Source of the DNA: Letharia columbiana
Lineage: Eukaryota; Ascomycota; Lecanoromycetes; Lecanorales; Parmeliaceae
Direction: 5' to 3'
Assembly: GCF_014066305.1 (NCBI RefSeq)
Contig: NW_023501087.1
Location: forward strand, 62,001-126,000
DNA length: 64,000 nt
The position numbers and the translations under genes are program-made. Of the stretch, positions 1 through 11,161 are shown in pieces. A model generated the notes under the pieces. That model did no database searches. It was not told where the DNA came from and was given only the letters and a program-made list of their open reading frames with translations. Positions within the stretch are counted from its first letter, which is position 1. Each line of letters starts with the position of its first letter.

Positions 1-568
1 TGATATTGCCCAGGCATGCAGAGATAGCAGGCCAAATTGTAGTGTCGTTCTCCTGCTGAGTGGTGGTTTGACGTGGGAGCGTGGATAGCATATGACGTGG
101 GATCTTGGAGAGCTGAGCCGTGTTCTTGGTGATGGTGGCCTTGTTGTCGCTTGCTTTCTCCGCAGTGCTCTCCGCAGTGCTCTCCGCAGTGTTCTCCGCA
201 ATTGCCTGTAGTGGTTCCTCCTCTTGTAAAGTACCAGACTGAGTGACTGAGTGAGTGGCTGGCTGATCGACTTGTAGAGACCTTCTCGTATATTGCTGGC
301 GAGTCTTCTGATTCCGATGCTTCTTTTTCTGCTGTGTTGCACGTACAAATGGACACTCCGGGGATCGAGTAGCGTGGAAATCGAATGGACTACCGTCACT
401 ATACCAGTCACAAGGATCAAGACCGCATAGTGAGCACACAGTGAGATCCGGAGATGGAAAAGTAGGGTCGTATTCTCGACGAAAGCCAGCACGGGCTACG
501 GTAGAGGCACTTGGACACACGTGCGGCCATGACGTGAATGAGGCGAGTCTCTCAGCGTATGAATTCAT
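1..568 (-). CDS. BIR-domain protein in the first-ORF position of an LTR retrotransposon (partial, runs off left edge)
   Basis: A minus-strand frame opens at ATG 568 and stays open to base 1 (189 codons visible). Residues about 1-75 match a BIR (baculoviral IAP repeat) zinc fold. They show RLASFTSWP at the start, then ARAGF, then four zinc ligands spaced exactly C-x2-C-x16-H-x6-C (CSLCG..W...H..SPECPF). A basic stretch (QQKKKHRNQK) follows, then an imperfect AENTAESTAESTAEK repeat. The same frame is open upstream to 898, but that part lies inside the LTR, so I place the start at the first ATG after the primer-binding-like site. Base composition is balanced and shows no RIP, unlike the DNA to its right. 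Fungal Bir1/survivin proteins also have BIR domains, but the LTR context argues for an element-borne gene. The rest of the protein is outside the window. The fold call is strong; the role is unknown. Confidence 0.6.
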   Translation of the reverse strand, partial: MNSYAERLASFTSWPHVCPSASTVARAGFRREYDPTFPSPDLTVCSLCGLDPCDWYSDGSPFDFHATRSPECPFVRATQQKKKHRNQKTRQQYTRRSLQVDQPATHSVTQSGTLQEEEPLQAIAENTAESTAESTAEKASDNKATITKNTAQLSKIPRHMLSTLPRQTTTQQENDTTIWPAISACLGNI

Positions 569-745
569 AATATCGATATCGATAGGCCTATCAAAAGGAT
601 CGATGTGGGCGTGGGTTTTGTCAAAAGGTACTCGATGACGCGAGTGTATTGGAGGTCCGGCTTGGAGCGTCACACTATTAGGTGTTGATGTGGGCTTTGC
701 GTAAACGTCTGATATGACGCCTGGATGTCCTATGAAGTAGGGCCA

Positions 746-758
746 GGTGTTGCTACCA
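746..758 (-). promoter_or_regulatory. Primer-binding-site-like sequence
   Basis: Minus strand reads TGGTAGCAACACC two bases inside the LTR end. Fungal and yeast copia-type elements often have a primer-binding site starting TGGTAG, complementary to an initiator-Met tRNA 3' end. Position and first bases fit; I could not check it against a tRNA set. Confidence 0.4.
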
Positions 759-760
759 AT

Positions 761-902
761 TGTTAAGGAATCATTATGGTTTGACTCATATATGTGTGTG
801 GTGTAAAAGATGTTGATTAATCTATGTGGTCTGCAGGCAGATATGTGCGGTGCCAAGCCTACGCTAGTGGCCCTATGAGTATGCCTCAGGCATCTCATGA
901 CA
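761..902 (-). repeat. LTR of a retrotransposon (5' LTR in minus orientation)
   Basis: Read on the minus strand, this 142-bp segment begins TGTCA and ends TAACA, the usual TG...CA LTR ends with a short inverted repeat. Two bases after its end comes a TGGTAG... primer-binding-like site. Its right edge coincides with an abrupt switch to AT-rich RIP DNA. It resembles the repeats at 1947-2109 and 4706-4868 (similar termini and a shared CTAGCG.GGC.TTGGC-like core). No partner LTR is seen; it would lie left of the window. Confidence 0.5.
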
Positions 903-1946
903 TTATTATAGAGAAAATAGCTTAGAGCTACTATATTCTTCTTCGGAAGTATATATATTATTTAAATCTTACTTAAGAGAATCTTATAATTATTAAAATA
1001 AGTCGATAGAAGTAGTCGATATAATATAAGAAACTTCTTTTATTTATTAGCGAGATTTAAAAGAATTAAGATCTTTTTAGAATCTCGAGTTTTTATATAG
1101 CGATTAATAAATATATAATTAAGAAGATAAAGTGTATATCTTATTCTATTATAGCTCTAGATTAGTTAATTAAAGAGAAATATAAGCTCTTTATAATTAG
1201 TAATAAGAGCTATATCTATAATTACGTATAATATTTTCCGATATAAAAATTAGAAAATAGGCTAGAAACTAAAGAACTTAAAGAAATATTAGCTATAATA
1301 TTTAAATTAGCTACGAATACCCTTCTAAAGAATATTATTCTCTTTATAAATAACTATTTTACTTATCTAAAGCTGGTTATAGCTCTAAGAGATAGAAGAA
1401 TTATAATATATAAAACTATAAAGTCTACTTAACGAGATCTTTTAAAATTACTTATAAAGATAAAATAGATATTTACTAAGAATATTTCTTACGAAGTTCT
1501 TACTATAATAGTTTAAGATAATATTCTTATAATAGTCTAGTAAGATAATAATCTTATTTTAGAACTTACTACTAGATATAGTATTCGAGAGATTAATAAC
1601 TATATCTTTAAAAAAGGAAATATTCTAGTAAAATTAATATAAATACTGTATTACTTTATCTGCTTTTAAGAAGAATAAGAAGAATATCTAGAAGAAGGAA
1701 TTTAAGATTTTTAAGCTTTTTTACTATTATAATAAGTATATAGAGGAGATAAATCGATTTAATACATTAGTAACTATATATATTTCTTAGCGAGTCTATA
1801 ATTGTAATTGAATACCCTTATTCTACTAATATTTAAATAGAGTCTTATAAATACTTTTAAGCTCTATAAATTAATAGGGTTATTTAAGAGTATTAGAAAT
1901 TTCTTAAAAGTGTAATAGTAGAGTTGTTGAAAGAAGGAGATATCTG
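903..1946. mobile_element. AT-rich RIP-degraded repeat DNA
   Basis: Very AT-rich sequence with TpA-rich words, poor in CpA/TpG, and stops in every frame. This is the texture of RIP-mutated transposon DNA. No coding frame can be recovered. The left edge abuts the LTR at 761-902 and the right edge the repeat at 1947. Confidence 0.6.
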
Positions 1947-2109
1947 TCAGGACCAGCATAGATGCGATATTAGTATGGGTGAGGTAGAACTAGGATAATA
2001 AGGCTATCGAACTATGTATGTGGGAAGGAGGCATGATATGGTAGGGGATGCCTCCGCCAAGGCCCGCTAGCCATAGGGCTGAGTGGTATATCAAGGGTAC
2101 GCTCGTAAT
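1947..2109 (-). repeat. LTR copy 1, lightly mutated
   Basis: Starts TGTCAGGACC and ends TCGTAATA (probably a mutated TGACA end). Nearly the same 163-bp sequence recurs at 4706-4868 in the same orientation. The differences are almost all C-to-T or G-to-A in copy 2, which is the RIP signature. By comparison with the LTR at 761-902, the element would be in minus orientation, making this the 3' LTR. Confidence 0.5.
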
Positions 2110-4705
2110 ACTACCCCCTCTCAAATAGCCATAGCCCTCATGGCTAGTAGACCGGAGATGCAGGCCCATTACTTACCTTATATCTTCAAACATCCATAGT
2201 CGATATAGGCCTTGGCTGGAGATGGTTGAGATCCCGGAGATATAGCCACATCTTGTATCGGCAAGATTCTCCAAGTTTTTTTTTTTTTTTGTCTAGCCTG
2301 CCTGCCGTAGGCCTTCGAAAGAAGTAAATAATTTTATCGCATACATATATTTTATGCTCGCTGAAAATCCATAAAAATAAAGAACTTTTAATATTAGTAT
2401 ATTAGATTAAATTAATATCTTTCTTCGGCGACAACGATAAATAACAATATCGCGTCCCGGAGATTTCGCTAGCGCGTCGTCTTACACTTTATTATAGCGT
2501 TAAGAAGCTTTTAATTTAACTAGAATTCATAAAGAATTAAATAGATAATAATCAAAAAATGATTTACTATACGATAGTCATCTAATTTCATATTTATAAT
2601 AAAGAAGAAATCAATAAAATAATATAATTTAATTAATTAAGGCCTTTCGAACCGAATCGAGCCGTAAACGCTAAAACTCTAATTTAATATCAAGTGAGTT
2701 TCTTTATAAGGAATATTATATAATCGATATCAATAAAGGCTATCGACGACGATAGTAAGGTCTATAGATAACGTACTATAGCTTTAAAAGCCTTTTAGAT
2801 ATATAATAATAAGAGAAGTCTACTTAATAGGTTTAATATAAGACTATTAATAAGTAATATAGGTCTAGGAAATCGATTTCCCGATATAAAAAAAAGGAGG
2901 TTATTCTAAAATATCGAATAATTTTAATTCGTTTAAAAATACGATATTCGAAGTATTATTAGGTCGCTTATAGAAAGCCCTAGTAACTAAGCTCGTATAC
3001 TTCGTCGAAATTTATACCGAGTTCGAAGTATTTATTATACTTTTATATATAAGCCTAATTTTTATTCGTAAGGTTCTCTATCTTAGTAAGACTTAAATTC
3101 TCTATATTAAAAGTAAAGCGAGTTATAATTAAGTATTTACTCTTCTTTACGTTAGCCTCGACCTTTACTTTTATATATTACTTCGCGAATCTTTAAGTCT
3201 TCTTTTCGCGAATTTCTTAGTAGATTATTAATATTAAAGCTATATTCTTATAATATATTTCTTTAATTTAGATATAGTTTAATTTCTTATTAATAGATTA
3301 ATTAAGTTATATAAACGAAGTTTCGATTTCCTTCATATATCGATTATTAGACTATTATTTTTTCTTAAAATTATATTTAATATATTTAATAAGATCATCG
3401 TAGAATTTAAGAAATAATTAGCTTTCTTATCTTATTTTATTATAAGTATATTAATAGATTATCTTAAGAATAAATAAGAGTATCTTATATACGTTACTTA
3501 AATAATTTAGAAGATTATCGACTATAGAGTATAAGCGATATCGTTATCTAATAGATATATACTAATTAGCTTTCTCTTTAAGTCTCGCTATAACGTAAAT
3601 AATTTTAAAAGTATCAATAGAGAAAATAATTATTATTATAGATAAGCTTATCTTAGATTCTTATTTTTCAATTATTAAATAATATTAAATTAGTATCTAT
3701 AAAGATAGATAGATCTAATAGCCTTAGACTAAGTGGCTATCTAATTTAGCGATTATCGATTTACTCTAAATATCTTAAAATCTTATAAAGTAAGTAATAG
3801 TAGGGGATAAAGCGGAGGCGGAGTAGAGATGTTAGGCGAGTTTTAGATCTATATCTCTCCTTACTATTCTAATATCTTCTTGAAGAAGAAAAGACTAAAA
3901 TATTAAGCGGATTTTAGTCTTATATCTCCTTTAGATAACTTAATATCTTATAATATCGCTAATAAAGGTTCTTAGTAGATAGAGAGCGCTATATACGTAG
4001 TATATAGAGTTATAACGAATTTAAGAGATAAGTATCTTCTATATAAATCGTTATATATAAGATAAAGCTAATTATAATATATAGATAATCGACGATATAA
4101 AGAGACGTATTTTAATATTAATATAGATGAATTTAAGTAAGAATTTAAGAAACTTATAATATATTAAATATAGATAAGAACGAAGTAGAGAGATCTCTAG
4201 AATTTCGATATTATAAAGGTAATAATAAGTCGAGAAATATAATAGATCTCTATATTAAGAGTATAATATCTAAAATAATATTATTTCTTTATAAGAGTCT
4301 ATAACACTTATTTCTTAACTAATTAAATCGTCATAAAGATTATAAATACTTCGAGTATAACTCTTTTTTAGTAATATTACTTCGCTTAGAGGGTAGTTTA
4401 AAATTTAAGTAAGTTATAGCGATTTTAATATTTATAATACGAAGCGAAGAAGGATATCTTATTCTTAATATAGAGAACTCGTTTTTTTAATAAATTAGAC
4501 TATCGTTAATAATGTAAGTTATCTAATATAGATTCTTTCGAATAATATAGATTAGTTTATAATTTATATATATAATAAGGCTTCTATATAATAGAAATAC
4601 CTAGCGTTTTCTTTATTAAGCTCGATCGCTTACTTCAAGTAGAAAGTAAAAAAAACTTGTTAATTCTCTTCGTCGAGAGGTATACGAAGAAGTCTTATTA
4701 TAATA
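2110..4705 (-). mobile_element. Internal region of a short RIP-degraded LTR element
   Basis: This lies between the two direct repeats. 2110-2330 has fairly balanced composition with a poly-T run near 2277-2290. From about 2330 on it is strongly AT-rich with stops in all frames. The element including LTRs would be about 2.9 kb, short for an autonomous LTR element, so it is non-autonomous or truncated. A degraded primer-binding-like stretch may sit just left of 4706. No protein domain could be recognised. Confidence 0.4.
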
Positions 4706-4868
4706 TTAGGACTAGTATAGATACGATATTAGTATAGGTGAGATAGAATTAGAATAATAAGGCTATCGAATTATATATGTAGGAAGGAGGTATAATATAA
4801 TAGGAGATGCCTTCGCTAAGGCCCGCTAGCTATAGGGCTGAGTGGTATGTCAAGGGTACGCTCGTAAT
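4706..4868 (-). repeat. LTR copy 2, RIP-mutated
   Basis: Direct repeat of 1947-2109 with many transitions (for example TGTCAGGACC has become TATTAGGACT). It keeps an unmutated core around CCCGCTAG and GGGCTGAGTGG. See copy 1 for interpretation. Confidence 0.5.
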
Positions 4869-5040
4869 AATATCTATCGAGTAAGGCTAAATTCTATCTC
4901 TATCTCTATACTATTAAAGATATTACGAGATAATTATAATTAGTAAGACTTAAAGGCTATTCGGGCGTGTCTTATATATTATAAGAATATTTAAAATTAA
5001 GATTTTAGACGAGAGATTAGTAAGAATAGAAGTAATACTT
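4869..5040. mobile_element. AT-rich RIP-degraded DNA flanking LTR copy 2
   Basis: AT-rich, stop-filled sequence with the same texture as 2330-4705. Nothing else is recognisable. Confidence 0.4.
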
Positions 5041-5262
5041 TTAAAAAACGGGGGGGAAAAAAAAATTTAAATTTTTTTTTTTTTATAAAAAAAAATAAAA
5101 AAAAATTTTTTTAAAAAAAAAAAATATAATTAATTTTTTAAAAAATAAAAAAAAAATTTTTTTATTAAATATATAAATATTGGGGGGTAATAAAAAAAAA
5201 AATGGGAAAAAAAAAAATTTTTTTTTTTCTTTTTTTAAAAAAAAAAAAAAAAAAAAATTCAC
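5041..5262. other. Homopolymer low-complexity tract, probable assembly artefact
   Basis: About 220 bases made almost only of long A, T and G runs (G7, T12, A20-plus runs, G6). It fits neither the RIP texture on its left nor the normal sequence on its right. This is what a poorly resolved join or unpolished read end looks like. Confidence 0.55.
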
Positions 5263-6784
5263 AAATCAATGCGTCATTACACATAGGATTCGAACCTAAG
5301 CCCTCGCCAATATCGTTCGATAGAACTTTAAAACCTATGGCTAATGGCGCTGCCAGAATATAAAAAGCACCGCAACACCTTATTGTACCAGCGCCATTAG
5401 GAATCGAACCTAATACGAACTAATAAATACCCCCAACAACAATTGAACCCATGTCCAGTGCCGACCAGGCTACGACGGCTTGGAGGCGGAGATCCGGGAT
5501 AAGTCCTGAACCACGCCGCTTCACACGGTGCTACCCGTCGTTGCTTCCAACAACAAGATGAAACTGCGTTTCTGAAGGATGCACACCCTTCACAATCGTA
5601 TTGTCGAAGCATATGAATTTTCAACCAGGTCAGCGCATAAGTCTTTGCTGAGCCCACCCATTGACCACGATGACCCTCCCCCAACACTTTCCACGAGATA
5701 GCCATAGGAATATTAGACAACCCACTGTAGAGGACAACATCATCCGGATCTCTAGTGGAAGATTCCACGACGACGGTTCCTTAGACAAGCAGAAAATGAT
5801 TGGGAATCGGTCCATCCCGAACGAAGCTCACGTGTGCGTCGGCTCTGGTCTCGCATTGGAGGAAAACGCACTCGATGTCGGTCTTACGCAGGAAATCCTC
5901 AACCAGATGAGGTTCATTCCCCTGGGAATTCATTCCGGTATTTGAGATGGGGGAAACGCTTCGAGAGGGTACAAGTCCCCAGGTGCTGATTTGCTGTAAG
6001 GCTGGAAGAAAGTATAGTGTGAGCAGCATCGTGGTCTTGGAATGGGGAGCGAGAATGACTGAATCTGCGTTAGTAGAGTTCGTCATTCCGCAAGACGCAT
6101 ATGGAATCAAAGGGGTTTCCGCGTGCGTGGGCAGAGAAGCCATTGGGTACGTACTACTGCCGCAGCGACAAGTTTCGCCCCTCCCTTCCCAAACACTCAG
6201 ACTCCCATGATGACAAGAGTTCCGACACGTTTTACTTGCCGGGTCGTCACTTAAGTTCTAAGCCCTGAAAATGTAGCAAGCCGGCGCTTTGCCGCCGTAT
6301 GGACAAGACAGGAGGAAACGTGACAGCTTGACTTGAATCATCCCCCAATCTGTAGATTTAGTATTCAGATCCTATGAGTCGAGAGTACCTACTTCAAAGG
6401 TTACTTCGCGTCTGGGCATTCGACACTGTGCGAGCTTAAAAGAGCCGTCATATTTGTTGGTGTTCTCAACAAAATCAGGGCCCCTTTACTTCATGCATGG
6501 CCCCATCTCGAGAGGTCAAAGATCAGCTCTGTCGAACCTGTACTTGCGGACGCATCGTTCCACAGAGGCCTCTGACCAGTAGGAACCTCCCATGTTCGCG
6601 GCAGTCGTAGCCACCGAGGCAGCGTGAGTCCACACTTTTACTGACAGAATGAAAGATATACCAAACCATGGTGTCAGGAGGCCCTTACCTTAACAAGAGC
6701 TTCGTACGACTGAATTTTAATGTTGATGAGAGATGTGCTAAGAGCTATGCATCTGCTCCATCCGTGTTTTGTAAAGGGCAATGC
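5263..6784. other. Unassigned region with short unsupported ORFs
   Basis: Normal base composition. Overlapping short ORFs occur on both strands (minus 5397-5768, 5630-5815, 5781-6143; plus 5661-5945, 5947-6210) with no family I recognise and no splice model joining them well. Two perfect Pol III B-box-like motifs occur on the minus strand, GGTTCGATTCC (near 5398-5408) and GGTTCGAATCC (near 5288-5298), but no cloverleaf closes around either. Possibly decayed repeat or tRNA-derived sequence. Confidence 0.3.
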
Positions 6785-7889
6785 TTAATCTAGGTCATCT
6801 GCCTCTGGCTCGAAGTCCTTCTCACCTTCATGTCTCGCCCCTTGCGATTCCTGACTCGTAACCTTCGTATCTTCACCTCCTTTCTTTAGTTCTGCTTCTT
6901 CCTTCTCCACATCCTCTTTGTGCAACAAGGAGAAGACTACCACAAAGAGCACTTCGTCCGTGTCTTTGATTTTGAGGACATACCTGACACGGTTGAGCAA
7001 TGTGAAATACACCAGGGGGGTGCAGGGACTGGTAGAGTAATGAGAACCTACCGCAGATAGTCAGTTCCCCCTAGATACGGCAACACCGACAACGAAAAGC
7101 CTGGAAGCTTGAGGGAAAAGCCTGCCCATAGAACATTAGCAAAATTTCGTCGTCCACCCTCTTCTCCTCTACATCCATCCAAAATTCTCCACTCGAGCAA
7201 GAAGAGTCCAACGCACTGTTGAAATCCAGATATGGATTGAAAAAATCACACTCGTAGACCCTCCCCTCCTCCCACTCCCACTCCTCCGTCTTTCCCTTCG
7301 TGAGGAAGTGCTTCTTCCTCGCGTCGCCTGTCTCCGGCACATCCTTGCTCTTCCTCCACTCTTCGCCCTCTCCGTCTCCCCCCTCCTCCAACGCCTTCTC
7401 TTCGCCTACAGGCTCCGGCAGATCTTTGCCATCTTTGACCTTCTCCCCCACACGTAGTATGTTCACGCTACTGAGTGCATTGCCGTAGAGATGCGGAGTA
7501 TCGCTGTACAGATCCCCATCCAACCCTGGATCGATCGCCCATTTCACTATCCGTAACGCGGTACTGGTTCCCGGAGGCAGCCGGTCACGGATTGGTCGGT
7601 CGAAACTGTTGCCGAAGACGAGGGCAGAGCCGGGAAATGACTTGTGTGGGAGGAGTGTGAAGGCAATACTATATTGATCATGAAGGTGAAGTGCGTGAGA
7701 GAAGTACGCAGATGTAGTAGGAGACTTGCGTGGTAAGCCTCGATAGTTTTGGATCCGGACAGAGATTTTGGCGTCACAGATGGCGGTGGATATGTGGGTT
7801 GGGGTGGGCTTGTTGACCTGTACGGTTTGGTGGGTGGTGGTGTCGTAGGAGGAACCGGCGGTCACGCGGAGGAGATACTTGTCTGCCAT
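6785..7889 (-). CDS. DUF1769-family protein (Duc1-like)
   Basis: Three exons on the minus strand: 7889-7217, 7121-7052 and 6983-6785. The first intron (7122-7216) has donor GTGCGT and a CTAATG branch-like site; the second is 6984-7051. The spliced product carries the family hallmarks: DKYLLRVTAGSSYD at the N-terminus, RIQNYRGLP near residue 45, KSFPGSALVFGNSFDRPIRDRLPPG around 85-110, then across the junctions FFNPYLDFNSFSLKLPGFSL and LRYVLKIKDTDEVLFVV. An acidic low-complexity insert rich in E, G and K lies in the middle, and the tail is acidic. I chose the ATG at 7889 (MADKYLLR), which matches the family start; an in-frame ATG at 7913 would add eight residues. In fission yeast a member of this family sits at the cell cortex at plasma membrane-ER contacts; the biochemical role is not known to me. 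The intron join is inferred from the conserved motif that only reads through when spliced. Confidence 0.75.
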
Positions 7890-9306
7890 GTCCGAAGCAA
7901 AGTGGGTGAACAAGAATTGGACAACTACGTGGCTGTCATGGTTACAATAGCTATGGCCTTAATAACCAACAGAGGATTGTGAGCATGACTTCGAGAAGTC
8001 GATCGATTAAGCATTCTGACGGAATGTGGCCAAAGTCTCCAACTTTAGTATTCATTAGATCTACAAATGAAACAGAGCCTCTAGGCTCTACGAATGGTGA
8101 GAAATTGCAGGCTTCATGCAAAATCTTTGGGTATCGAACAATTTAGATTTCAATTCAATGCACTCCACCATGGTGACTTTGCCGCCAAACTCCAACACCG
8201 CCGAAGCGAACAGCCCGAGTGAGACTTATAAAAGGCTGGATGCATAGCCAATGTCCCGGTCTTACGATACTCCACGCTCCTGTTTCAGATACGAAAGTGG
8301 GTCCTCGTCCACAATTGTACTGACACAGCCAAGCTTCACTTGCAGTGACAAGAACCCAATCCCACTTTCGCACCCATCATCGCCTTCTCTCGAAGTAGCC
8401 GCTCGATCCTAGTATTGCCACGCTCTGGTCCATCACCCACTCTCCCACACCTAGGTATTTATCGACCCATTTTTTCAGCTCCTTGCTCTCAGAGATCTTG
8501 TCTGATTCGAATCTGGGGCTAAGTTTCCCACATTAGGGATATCGTTAGCCTTATCAGTATTTTCGGTGGAAGATGATGTTGGGAGGACGGACTCGGTTTC
8601 GGAAAAAGACTTGGGCTGGGGTTGTGCATACGTGAGGCCTGTTGAGCGTTTGACGCCTGCCAGAAAGGCAGAGACTGTAGGTAATTTTAGCCTGGGGATC
8701 CTCTGGCTGAGAGCATACACTCGTACTTAGTACTGCATCAAATGCATAGTGTGTCAGACGGCCTAACTGTTTATAGTATCAACAGATGCCCGGTTGGTTG
8801 GTACGGGTGCCTTACCACCATGACGAGCGTGCGATGGCGCGGAGCCTACCCAATTGGAGGACGGAAGGGTTGTCGATCTGCCGCAGTACGAATCTGGGAC
8901 AAGTATATTTGTTCGTGTGTAAGGTCCAGAGTTGGGCTCAGAGCAATTGGATATTTGTTAGGAGAGCCTGGTTAGTGGTCGTTGAATGTTGATTGTTTCC
9001 AGGCACTAGATGACGCTAAGCCCTATCCGCCTCGGCGACACAAATTTGTGCCGTAATTTGGTTATCGATAAGCTTGGAGACGGTGGAGCAGCGGGGCTTC
9101 CCAGAAGGGTTGATTCTCTCCATTTCCTTTTGCTCCCTCTCTAATCTGCTCCATCGTAGACCGACTTCTTACAACTCGTGCGAAACCTCCCACTTCTCTA
9201 CAACTACCTCCTTACATTATTCCGGCCCCGAGTTTTCACTTTCTCTCACAGCTCTGAACAAAACTTCTCACCGGTCCCTTGAGAGCTTTGAACAGCTACC
9301 TGCAAC
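7890..9306. other. Intergenic region with one weak small ORF
   Basis: About 1.4 kb between the DUF1769 gene and pyruvate kinase. The minus ORF 8475-8720 (81 aa, S/T/P-rich with a basic N-terminus beginning MYALSQRIPRLKLP) is the only candidate that reads like protein, and I cannot support it by family. From about 9110 to 9300 the plus strand is CT-rich, typical of the promoter/5' leader of a highly expressed fungal glycolytic gene. Confidence 0.3.
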
Positions 9307-11161
9307 ATGGCCGACTCCCTCGATCACCTATCCTCTGGAAGCACTCAGATTGAATGGCTCTCCAGCTTAAATACCGAGTTCAAGCCCAAGACCAACTATC
9401 GCCGTACATCCATTATCTGCACAATTGGTATGCTGAGTTACATGTCCGAGCTGAGCTGGGGTTTGAATGAGCCTCGCTGACCTGCGCATTCAGGCCCAAA
9501 GACCAATTCCGTGGAGAAAATCAACATCCTACGTAAAGCTGGGCTCAACGTCGTACGCATGAACTTCTCCCACGGAGCGTACGAGTACCACCAATCGGTC
9601 ATTGACCATTCGAGAGAAGCCGAGCGCCAAATGCCGGGCCGGCCTTTAGCCATTGCGCTCGATACAGTACGAGACGCTGCCCTTATCTAAGCAAGCTCGC
9701 CGGCGGTGCTGATATGTATAACAGAAAGGTCCCGAGATCCGCACGGGTAACACGGTTGGAGATGCAGACATTCCAATTTCTGAGGGTCATGAGATCAACA
9801 TAACCACCGACGAGAAGTACGCTACTGCTTGCGATGAAAAGAACATGTAAGCTGAGTGGATAATCCAATTGCCGACGATTTGAGCTAACCCCGAAATAGG
9901 TACGTGGACTATAAGAACATTACCAAGGTCATTGAAGCCGGCCGAACTATCTATGTGGATGACGGAATCCTTGCGTTTGAGGTTCTGAAGGTCGTTGATG
10001 AGAAGACTCTCCGCTGTCGATGCATCAACAATGGGAGAATATCGTCCAAGAAAGGTGTCAACCTGCCCAAGACCGACGTTGATCTCCCAGCCCTTTCAGA
10101 GAAAGACCAGAACGATCTACGATTTGGCGTCAAGAACAACGTGGACATGGTTTTTGCTTCATTTATTCGCCGCGGTGAGGACATCAAGGACATTCGAAGA
10201 GTCCTCGGCGAAGACGGAAAGGACATCCAGATTATCGCAAAGATTGAGAACCAGCAAGGTGTGAACAATTTCGATGAGATTCTCAAGGAGACCGACGGTG
10301 TTATGGTTGCTCGTGGCGATCTCGGTATCGAGATTGCCCCTGCTCAGGTCTTCATCGCGCAGAAAATGATGATTGCGAAGTGCAACCGCGCTGGAAAGCC
10401 CGTCATCTGCGCAACCCAGATGCTTGAGTCAATGACTAACAACCCTCGCCCTACTCGTGCTGAAGTCAGCGATGTTGGCAACGCCGTTCTCGATGGAGCG
10501 GACTGCGTCATGCTGTCTGGTGAGACTGCCAAAGGTAACTACCCTAAAGAATCTGTGGCGATGATGCATGACACCTGCTCCTTGGCCGAAGTTGCCATAC
10601 CTTACGTCAGCTTGTTCAACGATATGCGTGCAACGACCAAGAAGCCCGTCAGCTTGTTAGAGTCGGCTGCCATGTCCGCTGTGAGCACCAGCTTGGAGAT
10701 GAACGCTGGCGCCATTCTTGTCCTGACTACGAGGTATGACTCCCAGCAGATGCTGCTCCAATCAAGCTAATCCTCGCATAGTGGCAATTCTGCCCGGATG
10801 ATCTCCAAATATCGTCCTGTATGCCCAATCATCATGGTCACTCGCAATGCTACTGCCTCTCGCGTATGTAAATCGACTCCTCTAATCAAATTCCTCGCTA
10901 ATCAAAAACAGTACTCACATTTGTATCGCGGCGTATACCCATTTATGTTCCCAAGGCAGAAACCAGACTTTAAGGAGGCTGATTGGCAGGAAGATGTCGA
11001 CGGCAGACTCAAGTGGGGGGATTAAGCAAGCCATTGGTCTAAGCATCCTGAGTGAAGGAGACATGGTCGTCTGTGTTCAAGGCTGGCGCGGAGGAAAGGG
11101 ACACACCAACACCATCCGTATTGTCCCCGCAAAGGAGGACTTGGGTCTTACCGATTTTTGA
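9307..11161 (+). CDS. pyk1: Pyruvate kinase (one apparent frameshift near the C-terminus)
   Basis: Converts phosphoenolpyruvate and ADP to pyruvate and ATP, the last step of cytosolic glycolysis. Exons are 9307-9427, 9494-9666, 9725-9846, 9900-10733, 10782-10863 and 10912-11161, with five short introns. Visible motifs: [23 protein letters not shown] and [11 protein letters not shown] in the substrate barrel; [11 protein letters not shown] (catalytic Lys region); [39 protein letters not shown]; and the C-terminal [20 protein letters not shown] effector region. After KWG the frame breaks at a run of six G (11015-11020). Five G would restore an uninterrupted match through [14 protein letters not shown] to the stop at 11161. 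As read, the frame stops at 11025. Pyruvate kinase is normally essential on sugar, so a sequence error is more likely than a real mutation. Confidence 0.93.

Noticed and set aside
441..638. Plus-strand 65-aa ORF
   Set aside because: It is antisense to the BIR frame, which carries a precise zinc-ligand pattern; the plus ORF has none.
569..898. Extending the BIR frame up to ATG 898
   Set aside because: That part lies across the LTR and primer-binding-like site; the frame being open there is likely chance.
5280..5480. Two tRNA genes on the minus strand
   Set aside because: T-arm-like words are present, but acceptor and anticodon stems do not pair at proper spacing.
5397..6210. A spliced protein gene on either strand
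   Set aside because: Short frames on both strands overlap and no join gave a recognisable protein.
8155..8373. Minus 72-aa ORF
   Set aside because: No domain or splice context.
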